Below the pieces are notes generated by a model. It did not search any database, was not told where the DNA came from, and saw only the letters and a program-made list of their open reading frames with translations. 64,000 nt of DNA, taken from contig NZ_LR732816.1 of NCBI RefSeq assembly GCF_902506205.1, positions 1,869,604-1,933,603 of the forward strand, given 5' to 3'. This DNA is from Brevundimonas sp. G8 (GTDB lineage: Bacteria > Pseudomonadota > Alphaproteobacteria > Caulobacterales > Caulobacteraceae). Positions 45,851 to 56,803 of this stretch are shown one piece after another; the first letter of the stretch is position 1, and every line of letters starts with the position of its first letter. The position numbers and the translations under genes were made by a program.

Positions 45851-46603
45851 ATGGAAAAACGTCGCTACAAGATCAAACCGCCCGAGGTCTGGGCCCAGGT
45901 CCGACAGGACTATCTCTCCGGCCTCGACGCCAAGACCACAGCCGCCCACCACGGGGTCACCGAGGCCGCCCTGCGCGCCCGCGCCACCAAGGAAGGCTGG
46001 TCGCGCCACCCGCGCACCGAGACCCCGCCGTCCGCGCCGCCGCCGCTGTCGGCTCAGGACGCCGCCGACCTCTCGCCCGACGACCCGAATGATCCTTCAG
46101 CCCTGGCCCGCGCCGCCGCCCAGGCCTCGGGCCGCGCCCTCCACGCCCAGGACTTCGCCCATGCCCGCGCCCTGGCGGCCTTGGCCGAGACCTATCGCAA
46201 ACTGGCCGACCGCGACGGCCCCGGCCGCGCCTCGCGCCTGACGCTCAAGACCGCGCCCCTGCAACTGGTCTTCGACATCCTGACCAATCAGGCGGAGGCC
46301 CAGCGCCGCTTCGCCATGAACACCAGCGACAAGAGCGACTGGGAGCTGAGAGGCCAGTATTGGAAAGCCAAGGAGAAGCTGGACCGCGCCAACGATGAAT
46401 GGAGCGAGGCTCAACTGGCCCGCCGCGTCCAGCTGGACCGCCGCATCGCCGCCCTGGAGGCCCAACTCCGCGAAGCCGGCCTCGACCCCGTCATCGAGCG
46501 CGAACAGGACCGCCGCATCTCCCAGGGCCTCGACCTCTACCTCGGCACCTGGCGCGGGATCGTGACGATGGAGGAGTGGGAGAAGACGCTGGATGAGTTG
46601 TGA
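45851..46603 (+). CDS. HTH-domain protein, right member of a divergent pair
   Basis: The 250-residue product begins MEKRRYKIKPPEVWAQVRQDYLSGLDAKTTAAHHGVTEAALRARATKEGWSRHP, a helix-turn-helix region related to the one at 45109. An Ala/Pro-rich linker follows, then long charged helices (SDWELRGQYWKAKEKLDRANDEWSEAQLARRVQLDRRIAALEAQLREAG), probably a coiled coil. It ends WRGIVTMEEWEKTLDEL. No clear ribosome site precedes the ATG. Its stop is 15 bases from the stop of the putative endonuclease gene. Unknown function; a terminase-small-subunit-like origin is possible. Confidence 0.72.
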   Translation: MEKRRYKIKPPEVWAQVRQDYLSGLDAKTTAAHHGVTEAALRARATKEGWSRHPRTETPPSAPPPLSAQDAADLSPDDPNDPSALARAAAQASGRALHAQDFAHARALAALAETYRKLADRDGPGRASRLTLKTAPLQLVFDILTNQAEAQRRFAMNTSDKSDWELRGQYWKAKEKLDRANDEWSEAQLARRVQLDRRIAALEAQLREAGLDPVIEREQDRRISQGLDLYLGTWRGIVTMEEWEKTLDEL

Positions 46604-46618
46604 GAACCGAACTTCGGC

Positions 46619-47416
46619 TCAATCAGAATAGCGGCTGATCGCCGCTCGATCTATTTGATCGGCGGATACGAGTTGATAGTGGCGCTCGTCCACAACTCGG
46701 ATTTCGTCGTCTTGGAGGGTCAACTCGAACATCGCGATCACACCGTCATCCATGAACTGAGCTGATATCGCTCGGCAGCGAAGGCCTGGGAACTTCTCTT
46801 CGACGAACCGAATGTCCTGGGTGGTCTGAACTACGCCGATCTGGTCCTTGCCGCCCTTCGCTTGGACAGGGATGACATAGTGACAACCGCGCTTGTCGAG
46901 GCCGACGTAGAGTTCATCGATCTCGATCTGACCGATGCCTTTGACGGTGGTGCGTAGATGGTTCTGCAAACTGTATGTCGTCAGGCCCAGAAAGGTGTCG
47001 ATCAGGCGATTGTAGCGAACGATGGCGAGAAGAGCCTGCTCGTCGTCCAAAGCATAGGCTCGGATCAATTCGGGGGTCGCGTCCGGCACCGATATGCGAA
47101 CCAAATCCGCGCGCGGCAACACACGCTGAGCTTTTACGAGCTTGAACCGATAGCCTGCGCGCCCTGCGCCTTCGATGATCCAGTTCTGACCCTCGGGTTG
47201 GGTCGCCTTGATGGAGTCGGGATAATCGATCCGATAGCGAAACGCATAGATCACGTCTCCTTGGTTCTTCGGCAGCTTGATCGAAAGCGCGCTTGCGACG
47301 GTCTCGATTTCCTCGCGAGCGAATTGAAAAGCTGTCTTGCCCGGTTCGAAATGATCGAAGAAAATCTTCTCGATCAAAAGCTTGTAGGTGTTCTCGCGGG
47401 GAGGAGCCTTAGCCAT
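46619..47416 (-). CDS. Putative type II restriction endonuclease of the dcm/vsr module
   Basis: The 265-residue product has IGQIEIDELYVGLDKRGCHYVIPVQAKGGKDQIGVVQ. Its D/E..QAK arrangement on a predicted strand-turn-strand fits a PD-(D/E)xK nuclease site. The rest has no motif that I know. The ATG overlaps the end of the cytosine methyltransferase gene by 8 bases, so the two are translated together. Position next to dcm and vsr makes a cognate endonuclease the most likely identity. GC content falls to about 55 percent in parts (line 47281-47340, counted by eye), which suggests transfer. The recognition site is unknown. Confidence 0.7.
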   Translation of the reverse strand: MAKAPPRENTYKLLIEKIFFDHFEPGKTAFQFAREEIETVASALSIKLPKNQGDVIYAFRYRIDYPDSIKATQPEGQNWIIEGAGRAGYRFKLVKAQRVLPRADLVRISVPDATPELIRAYALDDEQALLAIVRYNRLIDTFLGLTTYSLQNHLRTTVKGIGQIEIDELYVGLDKRGCHYVIPVQAKGGKDQIGVVQTTQDIRFVEEKFPGLRCRAISAQFMDDGVIAMFELTLQDDEIRVVDERHYQLVSADQIDRAAISRYSD

Positions 47417-48737
47417 TTGCAATCCGTGCGACCATGTCGGCTTCCTCTATCTCGCTCTGCTTTCGCTTGCGAGCTCCGCTTTTTTGGTCACGCCGTTGAG
47501 GCGTGAAGGCTTTGCCGAAGAAGGATGATGCGTCCTTCATGCTGATCGAAATCAGCATGGGGTCGCCGAGCATGATCGATTTTTCGGGGCGTTCCACTTC
47601 TATGCCCATCGCAGCGATCAACGACGAAGCCACCGCTCTTGCCAGCGGTGGCGGCACGGCGTTTCCGACCTGTCTTGCACCATGCCACTTCGTGTCGTGC
47701 AGGCGGAACCAATCGGGGAAGCCATGCAGTCGTGCCATCTCGCGCACCGTGATGCAGCGGTCGTGCTTGTAATGTATCGGACGCGGGCTGGTGAACGCGC
47801 CCCGCGCGGCGTCCGTACCTGCGCGTAGGGTGTTGGAAACGCCATTGGGTGGCAGGCGGAAAAAGCGAGAGATAGGCTCGACGTCGCCTGGCGCGGTCTT
47901 TGCAAATCGCCTGCGTGAAATCTCCGTGTGTTCCGTGCGAGCGCTCGAAGTGAGAACATTGGGTTCCCAGCAGCGAACATACCCATAGTGCCAGCTGTCG
48001 GCTGTACGGCATCGCATCTCTGTCGCGTATTCGCTTGGCTTTGCCCACGAGCTAGTTGCGACGCTGTCCGTGGTTTTCAAGCGCTCGAACTTTTCGGCAT
48101 CGGGTAGGTCGCCCAAGGCCTCCTTGCAGCTTGGTCCTTCCTGCAGCGGTGAAAGTTTTGAGCCGGCAGGCCGAGTGATGGCTTCGGGGTAGCGAGGCAT
48201 CGCCAAACCATCCTTTGCGCCCATCAGGATTAGGCGCTCGCGGCTCTGAGGCACGCCATAGTCTGCGGCATTCAGCACCTTCCATTTCTTCTCGACAGAA
48301 TATCCAGCAGCGACGAACTCGTCGATCAGTTCGTCTAGAAAAGCGCGATGGCGTCCGACCGTGATGCCCTTGACGTTCTCGAACACAAAATACGACGCAT
48401 CGAGTTCTCGAACGAGCCGAACGAAGTCGCGCACCAGCGAGTTTCTGGGATCGTCCAGCGCCCGCTTTCCGATCATCGAAAACCCTTGGCAGGGGGCGCC
48501 CCCAAAGACCACGTCGACCGTTTTGCCGCCGATTCCGGCGAGCGTCCGGATGTCTTTTCCTGTGAGGTCCTGCACCGACCGGGCGATTACTGTCGTGTCG
48601 GGAAAGTTGAAGGCATGGGCCGCTGCGTGAATCGGGTCGATTTCGACTGCGGCGACGACGTCGAACCCGGCCTGTTCGAACCCAAGGCTCATCCCGCCGA
48701 CGCCCGAGAACAAGTCGACTCCGATCGGACGTTTCAT
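47409..48737 (-). CDS. dcm: DNA (cytosine-5-)-methyltransferase
   Basis: The enzyme transfers a methyl group to C5 of cytosine in a specific site. The 442-residue product has motif I VDLFSGVGGMSLGFEQAG, motif IV GGAPCQGFSMIGKR with the catalytic Cys, motif VI FENVKG, motif VIII QSRERLILMG, and motif X QVGNAVPPPLARAVASSL. AAGGAG lies 7 bases before the ATG. The C-terminal 50 residues after motif X are basic and extra to the core. It heads a two-gene unit with the putative endonuclease and diverges from vsr. Confidence 0.95.
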   Translation of the reverse strand: MKRPIGVDLFSGVGGMSLGFEQAGFDVVAAVEIDPIHAAAHAFNFPDTTVIARSVQDLTGKDIRTLAGIGGKTVDVVFGGAPCQGFSMIGKRALDDPRNSLVRDFVRLVRELDASYFVFENVKGITVGRHRAFLDELIDEFVAAGYSVEKKWKVLNAADYGVPQSRERLILMGAKDGLAMPRYPEAITRPAGSKLSPLQEGPSCKEALGDLPDAEKFERLKTTDSVATSSWAKPSEYATEMRCRTADSWHYGYVRCWEPNVLTSSARTEHTEISRRRFAKTAPGDVEPISRFFRLPPNGVSNTLRAGTDAARGAFTSPRPIHYKHDRCITVREMARLHGFPDWFRLHDTKWHGARQVGNAVPPPLARAVASSLIAAMGIEVERPEKSIMLGDPMLISISMKDASSFFGKAFTPQRRDQKSGARKRKQSEIEEADMVARIANG

Positions 48738-48854
48738 GCAGGCTCCTTGCGACGCGACTCTCTCACCCTATCAATCTTCTTCGATCATGTCGATCGCCTT
48801 TTGTTCCATGTCGATTTTAAAGGCGCCGATGCAAACGGGTCATCCACCTCCTAG
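48738..48854. other. Divergent dcm-vsr intergenic region
   Basis: This 117-base AT-richer gap must hold promoters for both dcm and vsr. I see TTTTAA (48815-48820) and TTGTTC (48801-48806), but not at a good spacing. No clear C-protein-type operator was seen, and no controller gene is present. Confidence 0.4.
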
Positions 48855-49322
48855 ATGAAGGTCGTGGAACAAAGGCGACCATCGACAGAAATCGACGTTT
48901 TGGTCGATCCGAAGCGGAGCGCCATCATGCGCAGCGTTGGAGACAAGAACACCGCTCCGGAGCTCAAGGTGCGCTCGGCCTTGCACAAAGCGGGATACCG
49001 CTTTCGCCTTCACCGAAAAGATTTGCCCGGAAGTCCCGACATCGTCCTGCCTTCGAGGAAGGCCGTAGTCTTCGTTCACGGGTGTTTTTGGCATCGCCAT
49101 GCGGGTTGCCGGTATTCCAGCAATCCATCGACGAGGGCGGATTTCTGGAGACTCAAGTTCGCGAGAAACGTCGAGAGAGACCGTCGAAACATCGGCGATC
49201 TCGAAAAGGCAGGCTGGTCCGTCCATGTAGTTTGGGAATGCGAAACAAAGGGGCGCGACCCCACATTTTGGGACAGTTTGGAAAGATTCTTGAGCGCGCT
49301 TGCGCGAAAAACCGCCGGTTGA
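48855..49322 (+). CDS. vsr: Very short patch repair endonuclease Vsr
   Basis: Vsr nicks DNA at T:G mismatches that arise when 5-methylcytosine deaminates, and it normally accompanies a cytosine methyltransferase. The 155-residue product has RSAIMRSVGDKNTAPELKVRSALHKAGYRFRLH, LPGSPDIVLPSRKAVVFVHGCFWHRHAGC with the active-site Asp and zinc-binding residues, and FARNVERDRRNIGDLEKAGWSVHVVWECE. Length and motifs match E. coli Vsr. It diverges from dcm across 117 bases and stops 7 bases from the uvrB stop. Confidence 0.95.
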   Translation: MKVVEQRRPSTEIDVLVDPKRSAIMRSVGDKNTAPELKVRSALHKAGYRFRLHRKDLPGSPDIVLPSRKAVVFVHGCFWHRHAGCRYSSNPSTRADFWRLKFARNVERDRRNIGDLEKAGWSVHVVWECETKGRDPTFWDSLERFLSALARKTAG

Positions 49323-49329
49323 GCTCGGC

Positions 49330-51684
<2,355 letters not shown>

Positions 51685-51750
51685 GAACAGAACTTAGTGC
51701 GTGCGGATGTGTCACGCCATAGCGCGCCTCGCTCCAGACGGTTGCGCTGG

Positions 51751-54700
51751 TCAAGCCGCGCGCCGCGCGGCGAAGCGCCCGTCGGACAGCGGCGTGATCC
51801 ACCCATAGCGAACCAGGGTATAGAGCGCCTGAATGACGCGCGGCTCGATCCGCTTGCCCCCAGCCTTGAACGCGCGGGCGATCTCGGTCGCGTCCATGGC
51901 GTGGCCCGACCGCTCCAGCACGGCGCGAATGGCCAACGGCTGTTCCGACTTGTCTTTGGGGAAGGCCGGCAGGCTGCGGTCGAAGGCGACGACATTGTCG
52001 CCTAGGTCCAGCGCGCCGGACGTTTTCGAGGCGGCCTTGGCGAAGCGTGGGATCTGGTAGTTTGGCCGCAGCCAGCGGACATGACCGGCGGCTTCTTCTG
52101 CAGCGCGTTCGGCGTTGAGAGCAACGAGACGTTCCAGAATCTGTTCGTCCGACAGATCGTGGGGCCAGCCGTAGGCGTCTGCGGTCGCGCGGTCGATCTG
52201 ATCGTGCAGATCCTTGAGGATCAGGACGCGGCCGCGTGCCTTGACGTCCTCATCCTTTGCGTCGAGCGCCGTTCCGGCGCGGACCTTTTCCAGCACATTG
52301 TAGAGGCCGGTAAGGGTCAGATCGGAATGCTCGGCCTGAACGGTCTTGCGTGTGGCGTCTAGCTCTTCGCCGAGGTCGCGAAGGGTGGAGCGAATGGCGT
52401 CGGACGGATCGGGGAAGGGGAAGGGGTCGAAGCAGAGTGTGTTATTGTAGACGGGGTCATTACCTTTGCCGACCCGTCCGCCAATGGCGGTTGCCCAGTG
52501 AACGTGAAACGTGGACGACAGCATTGCCAAAAGCCAAGCTTGGTCGGAGGCGATTACTCGGATTTTCTGGTCTGGTAGGATGCTGTGCCCGAGAAATGTA
52601 AACCAGCGATGCTTCGAGGTCTCGGTCGTGGCAATGTAACGGGGAATTCCGGCTAGAGCATTCCGCATCCCAGGACGAGCTTCGCCGAAAATCCACCAGT
52701 TAACGCGATGATTTTTACGCACAACCGTGTCCCGAAAAGGTTTGACGTGATCTATAACGTGCTGAAAAAGCGCTGGATGGTTTTGCCGAGCATCGGTTTC
52801 AGACATTCCAAAGAAATCGATTATTCTACGGCTCGTCCGATTATCTGCTAGATCTTTTCCTGACAAATACTCGCGTAAAACACTCGAATTTGCGTTCTCG
52901 ATTAGTTCGGTCTCATTCTTAGAAAGAACGAACCGCAAGCTGACTGGAATGACGCCCATAAAGGACAGCCCTTGATCGGCCTTTAGTGGCTTAGCCGCCG
53001 AAAGCATCGCGCCGGTGGTAAGGAAGGGGGTGATTTTGCCGTGCGTGGCGCTTGCGAGTGATTCACTTCCAGCCTGTCCATGCCTCTTGTTTTCCACCTG
53101 CTGGACCTTTCCAGAGAAAGTGCCGCCAGCTCCGACCGTCATCGCTATCCGAACGGAAGCAGTCGTGTCGCCTTCGGTCCACGGATGATCGGGGATCGCG
53201 TAAATGAGTGAAATCGGGAACTTTGCTTCTAGCCGATCTTCCATAACGGAGCGATTGAAGGCCATCGTGATCGAATTTGTCGTCACAAGGCCAAAACGCC
53301 TTATCGCGCCGATTGCAGCTAAGTCAGCAGCCCTAGCCCACCAGTACATCACAAAGTCCGCCGACTCAGTTACGTTTTCCCAAGTTCTTCTCAGGGCGCG
53401 GACGTATTTCTCTGAGAGCTGTTCTTTCATCCGTTTGTTACCGATAAAAGGCGGGTTACCTACAATGAACTCCGCCTCGGGCCAGTCTGGCCGTCGCGCG
53501 TTCGGATAGACTTGAACCGCGACCCCGTCCCGCATCTCGAACTGAAGCTCGGGATAGCCGTCCCAGGTGAGGACAGCATCCTTCTGCTGGATGTTGCCGA
53601 AGGCCTTGAGGATGGGTTCGGCGGGGTGCTCGGCCCGGTTGCGATAGTGTTGTTGCAGATAGCCGATCCACAGCACCAGTTCGGCGATGGCGGCGGCGCG
53701 GACGTTCAGTTCGATGCCCAGGAACTGGTGCGGGTCTACGGTCTCGAAGCCGATGGTTTCGGACTGGCCCAGTTCGGCCAGCGCTTCGAGCACGTCGCCT
53801 TCCAGCTTCTTCATCAGTTCAAGCGAGACATAAAGGAAGTTGCCCGTCCCGCACGCGGGGTCCAGCACGCGGGTGTTGCAGAGGTGATGGTGGAAGGCGC
53901 GGATGATGGAGACGGCCTCTTTCAGGTCGCCGCGCTCTCGGGCGTCACCGGCCTTCAACTGTGCGTCGGCCCAGTCGCCCCGCAGCGGCTCCATCACCGT
54001 GACTTCGACCAGGCGTTCGACATAGGCGCGCGGCGTATAGTGGGCGCCCAGCTTGCGGCGCTCCGTCGTATCCAGGGCCTGTTCGACCAGAGTGCCGAAG
54101 ATGGCGGGCTCGACGTAGCGCCAGTCGTGGCGCGACGCCGCCAGCAGTTCTCCGATCTCCTCGCGTCCCATCGGGAATGCGCGGGCGTCGTGAAAAAGGC
54201 CGCCGTTGAAATAGCGCAGATGGGTCTTGAAGCCGGAGAAGAAGCGGTCGGCGTATTCCGGCGCATCCATTTTGCGCCACAGGTCCTGAAGCAGCGGCGC
54301 GAAGCTGGTCGGACCGTCGAGGCATTCTTCCAGCAATGCGGTGAACTGGCCCCGGGGCAGCAGGTCTGCGTCCTCGGCGAACATGGTGAAGATGCAGCGC
54401 ATCAGGAATTGCGCGACCTCTTCGGCGGGGTGCTTCTTCTCCAGCGCCTTGGAGACTTGGGCCAGGCGTTCGGCGATCTGCCGCGTGACGCGGGCGGCGT
54501 GACGGCCGGGGTCCAGGCTGTGGGGATCGGACCAGATGTCTCTGAGGCGTGCGACGACCTCGGGATCACGCAGATCTTCCAACTGAATGCGGAAGCGCTT
54601 GCGGTCGGGAAAGTGAGAATAGGCCCGGCCGCTGCCCGAGAAGTCCGCATAGACCTCGAAGACATAGCCGACGTCGCAGACAATGATGAAGGGCGGCGCC

Positions 54701-55107
54701 GCGTGATCGGCGGGCAGGCGAAAGACATAGTCTTCGGCTTGGCGACGGGCGTTGCGCATCAGGATGTCCCAGCGGCCCTGCGACGCGGCGGTAGAGACGG
54801 TCTCGTCGGCGTTGAAGAGCGTCGCCTGGCCATCTGGCCGATGGGCGGCACGCGACTGTTTGGCCTCAAGGATGAAACTGCCGCGCTTGTAGAGATCGAT
54901 GCGCAGGGTTGACGCCAGGCCTTCGGACTCGCGCCGCTTAACGCCGCGCTCGAAGACGTAGTCGTTGGCGCGTGTGTCGTCACTGGCAGGCGCCGGTCTG
55001 GGCAGGTCCAACGCCTCGCAAAGCTCGGTGAGAAACATCTGGTAGTTGGCGCGCTCGGCGCCGCCGCGGGCGGATTGCCAGCGCTGAATAAATCCCTCGG
55101 CGTCCAC
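51751..55107 (-). CDS. MmeI-like restriction-modification protein (fused nuclease and N6-adenine methyltransferase)
   Basis: Numbered from GTG 55107, the 1118-residue product has an N-terminal PD-(D/E)xK-type site, RIDLYKRGSFILEAKQ (D71, E81, K83). Its D-x9-E-x-K spacing is that of MmeI. Motif I of an adenine methyltransferase follows (VLDPACGTGNFLYVS, about 415), and NPPFIGNK (about 550) is the catalytic motif. The rest holds a target-recognition region and a winged-helix-like end. GTG 55107 (VDAEGFIQRW) fits the family start; TTG 55137 is in frame. GC falls to about 40 percent in 52861-52920 against 68 percent in 54001-54060 (counted by eye). It probably cuts and methylates one site alone. 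Confidence 0.88.
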   Translation of the reverse strand: MDAEGFIQRWQSARGGAERANYQMFLTELCEALDLPRPAPASDDTRANDYVFERGVKRRESEGLASTLRIDLYKRGSFILEAKQSRAAHRPDGQATLFNADETVSTAASQGRWDILMRNARRQAEDYVFRLPADHAAPPFIIVCDVGYVFEVYADFSGSGRAYSHFPDRKRFRIQLEDLRDPEVVARLRDIWSDPHSLDPGRHAARVTRQIAERLAQVSKALEKKHPAEEVAQFLMRCIFTMFAEDADLLPRGQFTALLEECLDGPTSFAPLLQDLWRKMDAPEYADRFFSGFKTHLRYFNGGLFHDARAFPMGREEIGELLAASRHDWRYVEPAIFGTLVEQALDTTERRKLGAHYTPRAYVERLVEVTVMEPLRGDWADAQLKAGDARERGDLKEAVSIIRAFHHHLCNTRVLDPACGTGNFLYVSLELMKKLEGDVLEALAELGQSETIGFETVDPHQFLGIELNVRAAAIAELVLWIGYLQQHYRNRAEHPAEPILKAFGNIQQKDAVLTWDGYPELQFEMRDGVAVQVYPNARRPDWPEAEFIVGNPPFIGNKRMKEQLSEKYVRALRRTWENVTESADFVMYWWARAADLAAIGAIRRFGLVTTNSITMAFNRSVMEDRLEAKFPISLIYAIPDHPWTEGDTTASVRIAMTVGAGGTFSGKVQQVENKRHGQAGSESLASATHGKITPFLTTGAMLSAAKPLKADQGLSFMGVIPVSLRFVLSKNETELIENANSSVLREYLSGKDLADNRTSRRIIDFFGMSETDARQNHPALFQHVIDHVKPFRDTVVRKNHRVNWWIFGEARPGMRNALAGIPRYIATTETSKHRWFTFLGHSILPDQKIRVIASDQAWLLAMLSSTFHVHWATAIGGRVGKGNDPVYNNTLCFDPFPFPDPSDAIRSTLRDLGEELDATRKTVQAEHSDLTLTGLYNVLEKVRAGTALDAKDEDVKARGRVLILKDLHDQIDRATADAYGWPHDLSDEQILERLVALNAERAAEEAAGHVRWLRPNYQIPRFAKAASKTSGALDLGDNVVAFDRSLPAFPKDKSEQPLAIRAVLERSGHAMDATEIARAFKAGGKRIEPRVIQALYTLVRYGWITPLSDGRFAARRAA

Positions 55108-55264
55108 GAAATGCCCCCCGGCAATCTGATCGATCAAGCGGTAAGGGACCGATATGCAAGCGTAGGTCGTTAATTATAGGTATCTAAGGGTGTGTATTGA
55201 TCAACTTAAGCGCGACGCTCATCTTGAAGTACACTCCCGCTTGACTCCCTCGCACAGTATGTCA

Positions 55265-55291
55265 CACACACTGTGTATCACACACTATGTG
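55265..55291. promoter_or_regulatory. Two tandem CACA-N3-TGTG palindromes before the PadR gene
   Basis: CACA-CAC-TGTG (55265-55275) and CACA-CTA-TGTG (55281-55291) are spaced 16 bases centre to centre. Outer bases GTCACA (55261) and TGTGAC (to 55293) add a larger dyad. TTGACT at 55241-55246 is a fair -35. The array ends 17 bases before the PadR ATG, the place for an autoregulatory operator. Confidence 0.65.
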
Positions 55292-55308
55292 ACGCATAAG
55301 GATGGCGC

Positions 55309-55644
55309 ATGAGCGAGAACGATGAAGCGCTGCTGTTCGAGAGCTTGCGGCTGGAGCTGCGGCGGGGGTCGTTGATCCTGGCCGTGCTGGCGAGCTTGCG
55401 GCGCGAGCAATACGGCTATTCGCTGCGGGTGGCCCTGGGCGAGGTCGGGGTCGAGATGGAGGAGAGCACCCTCTATCCGCTGCTGCGCCGGCTGGAGAGC
55501 CAGGGGCTGCTGGACAGCGAGTGGCGCGAGGAGGAGCGGCGCAAGAAGCGGTTCTACCGCCTGTCGCCGCGCGGCGAGACGATGCTGGCGCGGCTGGCGA
55601 CCGAATGGCGCGGCCTGTCGGTCTCGCTGGAGAAAATGCTGTGA
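55309..55644 (+). CDS. PadR family transcriptional regulator
   Basis: The 111-residue product begins with a helical stretch, then shows GSLILAVLASLRREQYGYSLRVALGEVGVEMEESTLYPLLRRLESQGLLDSEWREEERRKKRFYRLSPRGETML. That is the winged-helix PadR domain with its typical ESTLYPLLRRLE recognition helix. A C-terminal dimerisation helix follows. It is followed directly (TGA at 55642) by a membrane protein with a HAAS-like N-terminus, the usual partner of PadR repressors. It probably represses its own operon through the tandem palindromes upstream. Confidence 0.93.
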   Translation: MSENDEALLFESLRLELRRGSLILAVLASLRREQYGYSLRVALGEVGVEMEESTLYPLLRRLESQGLLDSEWREEERRKKRFYRLSPRGETMLARLATEWRGLSVSLEKML

Positions 55645-55670
55645 ACACCGGGAAAGAGGGAGAGACGGGC

Positions 55671-56774
55671 ATGGACCTGGTCGAACGTTATCTGAAGGCC
55701 GTGGCGGCCCAGTTGCCCAAGGCTGATCGCGACGACATCGCTGCCGAGTTGCGCGACGAGATCATGGATCGGCTCGACGCGCTGGAGGGGCGTCTGGGCC
55801 GTGCGCCGACCGACGACGAGGTCGAGGCGTTGTTGCGCGAAGTCGGGCATCCACTGACCGTGGCGGCGCGCTATCGCTCGGGGCCACAGGCGCTGATCGG
55901 GCCTGAGCTCTATCCCTGGTGGATGTTCGGGGTGAAGGTCGGGCTGACGGTCATGGCCGGCGTGACCCTGATCGGGCTGGCGGTGCGGGTGCTGGTCGGC
56001 GACGTCTATGTGGGTCAGGCGATCAGGCAGGGCATCGCCAGCCTGTTCAGCGGGGCCATCACCATCATCGGCCTGTTGACCGTGGCTGGCTTCGTGCTGG
56101 AACGTCAGCAGAAGAAGCCGGACTTCATCGTGAAATGGCGGGTCAAGGATCTCGGCCTGTTCGAGCTGGGCGGCGACTTCGACGCCGACCAGTGGGGCCA
56201 ACGGCTGGCGCGGGGCGACTGGTCTTCGCCTAAGGCCAAGCCCGGCGCGGCGGTCCGCAAGAGCGCGGAGATGTCGCCGGTGGCCCGCGCGGTCGCCAGC
56301 GCCATCGGCTGGACCGTCGTGCTGATGTGGTGGACGGGCCTGCTTCAGGTCGCGCCGATCCGGCCCGAGGATCTGGCGGGCGTGGTCGACGGCGTCGATT
56401 ACGGGCGGATCCTGGGCGACATGGTGCGCGCCGCCTATTGGCCGGTCGCCCTGTTCGCGGCCTGCCGTGTGGGCTTCGACCTGATGCGAGCGGCGTCGGG
56501 GGGAAACGTGCGTCTGACGGCGCTGGGCGATCTCGCGTTCGGGATCGCGGCCGCGTGGGGCCTGCTGTGGGTCTGGTTCTGGTCGGCGCTGTCACCGCTG
56601 ATCTGGGTCGGCAGCGTCACCGACTTCGTGGAGCGGGTGCGGGTGCTGATCGGCCGCTCCGGCGAGGACGTGGGCGGGGTGGCGACGATCCTGATGGTCG
56701 TGGTGGTCTGGGCCTTCGCCGCCGAGGTGGTGCGGGTGGTTCGGGCGGCGGCGCGGCTGGTCGCGGGGCGCTGA
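55671..56774 (+). CDS. HAAS/DUF1700-like membrane protein, PadR partner
   Basis: The 367-residue product starts with about 70 residues of acid-helical sequence, LVERYLKAVAAQLPKADRDDIAAELRDEIMDRLDALEGRLGRAPTDDEVEALLREVGHPLTVAARY. That is the HAAS/DUF1700 signature. Several hydrophobic helices follow, near residues 82-105, 112-142, 205-230, 260-285, 295-315 and 340-360. GGGAGAG lies about 8 bases before ATG 55671; GTG 55641 is in frame but less likely. Such proteins are co-regulated with PadR and likely control an envelope response. Precise role unknown. Confidence 0.85.
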   Translation: MDLVERYLKAVAAQLPKADRDDIAAELRDEIMDRLDALEGRLGRAPTDDEVEALLREVGHPLTVAARYRSGPQALIGPELYPWWMFGVKVGLTVMAGVTLIGLAVRVLVGDVYVGQAIRQGIASLFSGAITIIGLLTVAGFVLERQQKKPDFIVKWRVKDLGLFELGGDFDADQWGQRLARGDWSSPKAKPGAAVRKSAEMSPVARAVASAIGWTVVLMWWTGLLQVAPIRPEDLAGVVDGVDYGRILGDMVRAAYWPVALFAACRVGFDLMRAASGGNVRLTALGDLAFGIAAAWGLLWVWFWSALSPLIWVGSVTDFVERVRVLIGRSGEDVGGVATILMVVVVWAFAAEVVRVVRAAARLVAGR

Positions 56775-56778
56775 AAAT

Positions 56779-56803
56779 CATCCCCTTCCTCGACGGGAGG
56801 GGA
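56779..56803 (+). promoter_or_regulatory. Hairpin at the 5' end of the SLC13-type permease gene
   Basis: ATCCCCTTCC and GGGAGGGGAT can pair around a 5-base loop with one weak position. The structure ends on the ATG at 56803, so it could mask that start, or it may be a terminator remnant of the upstream gene. No T-tract follows. Confidence 0.4.
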
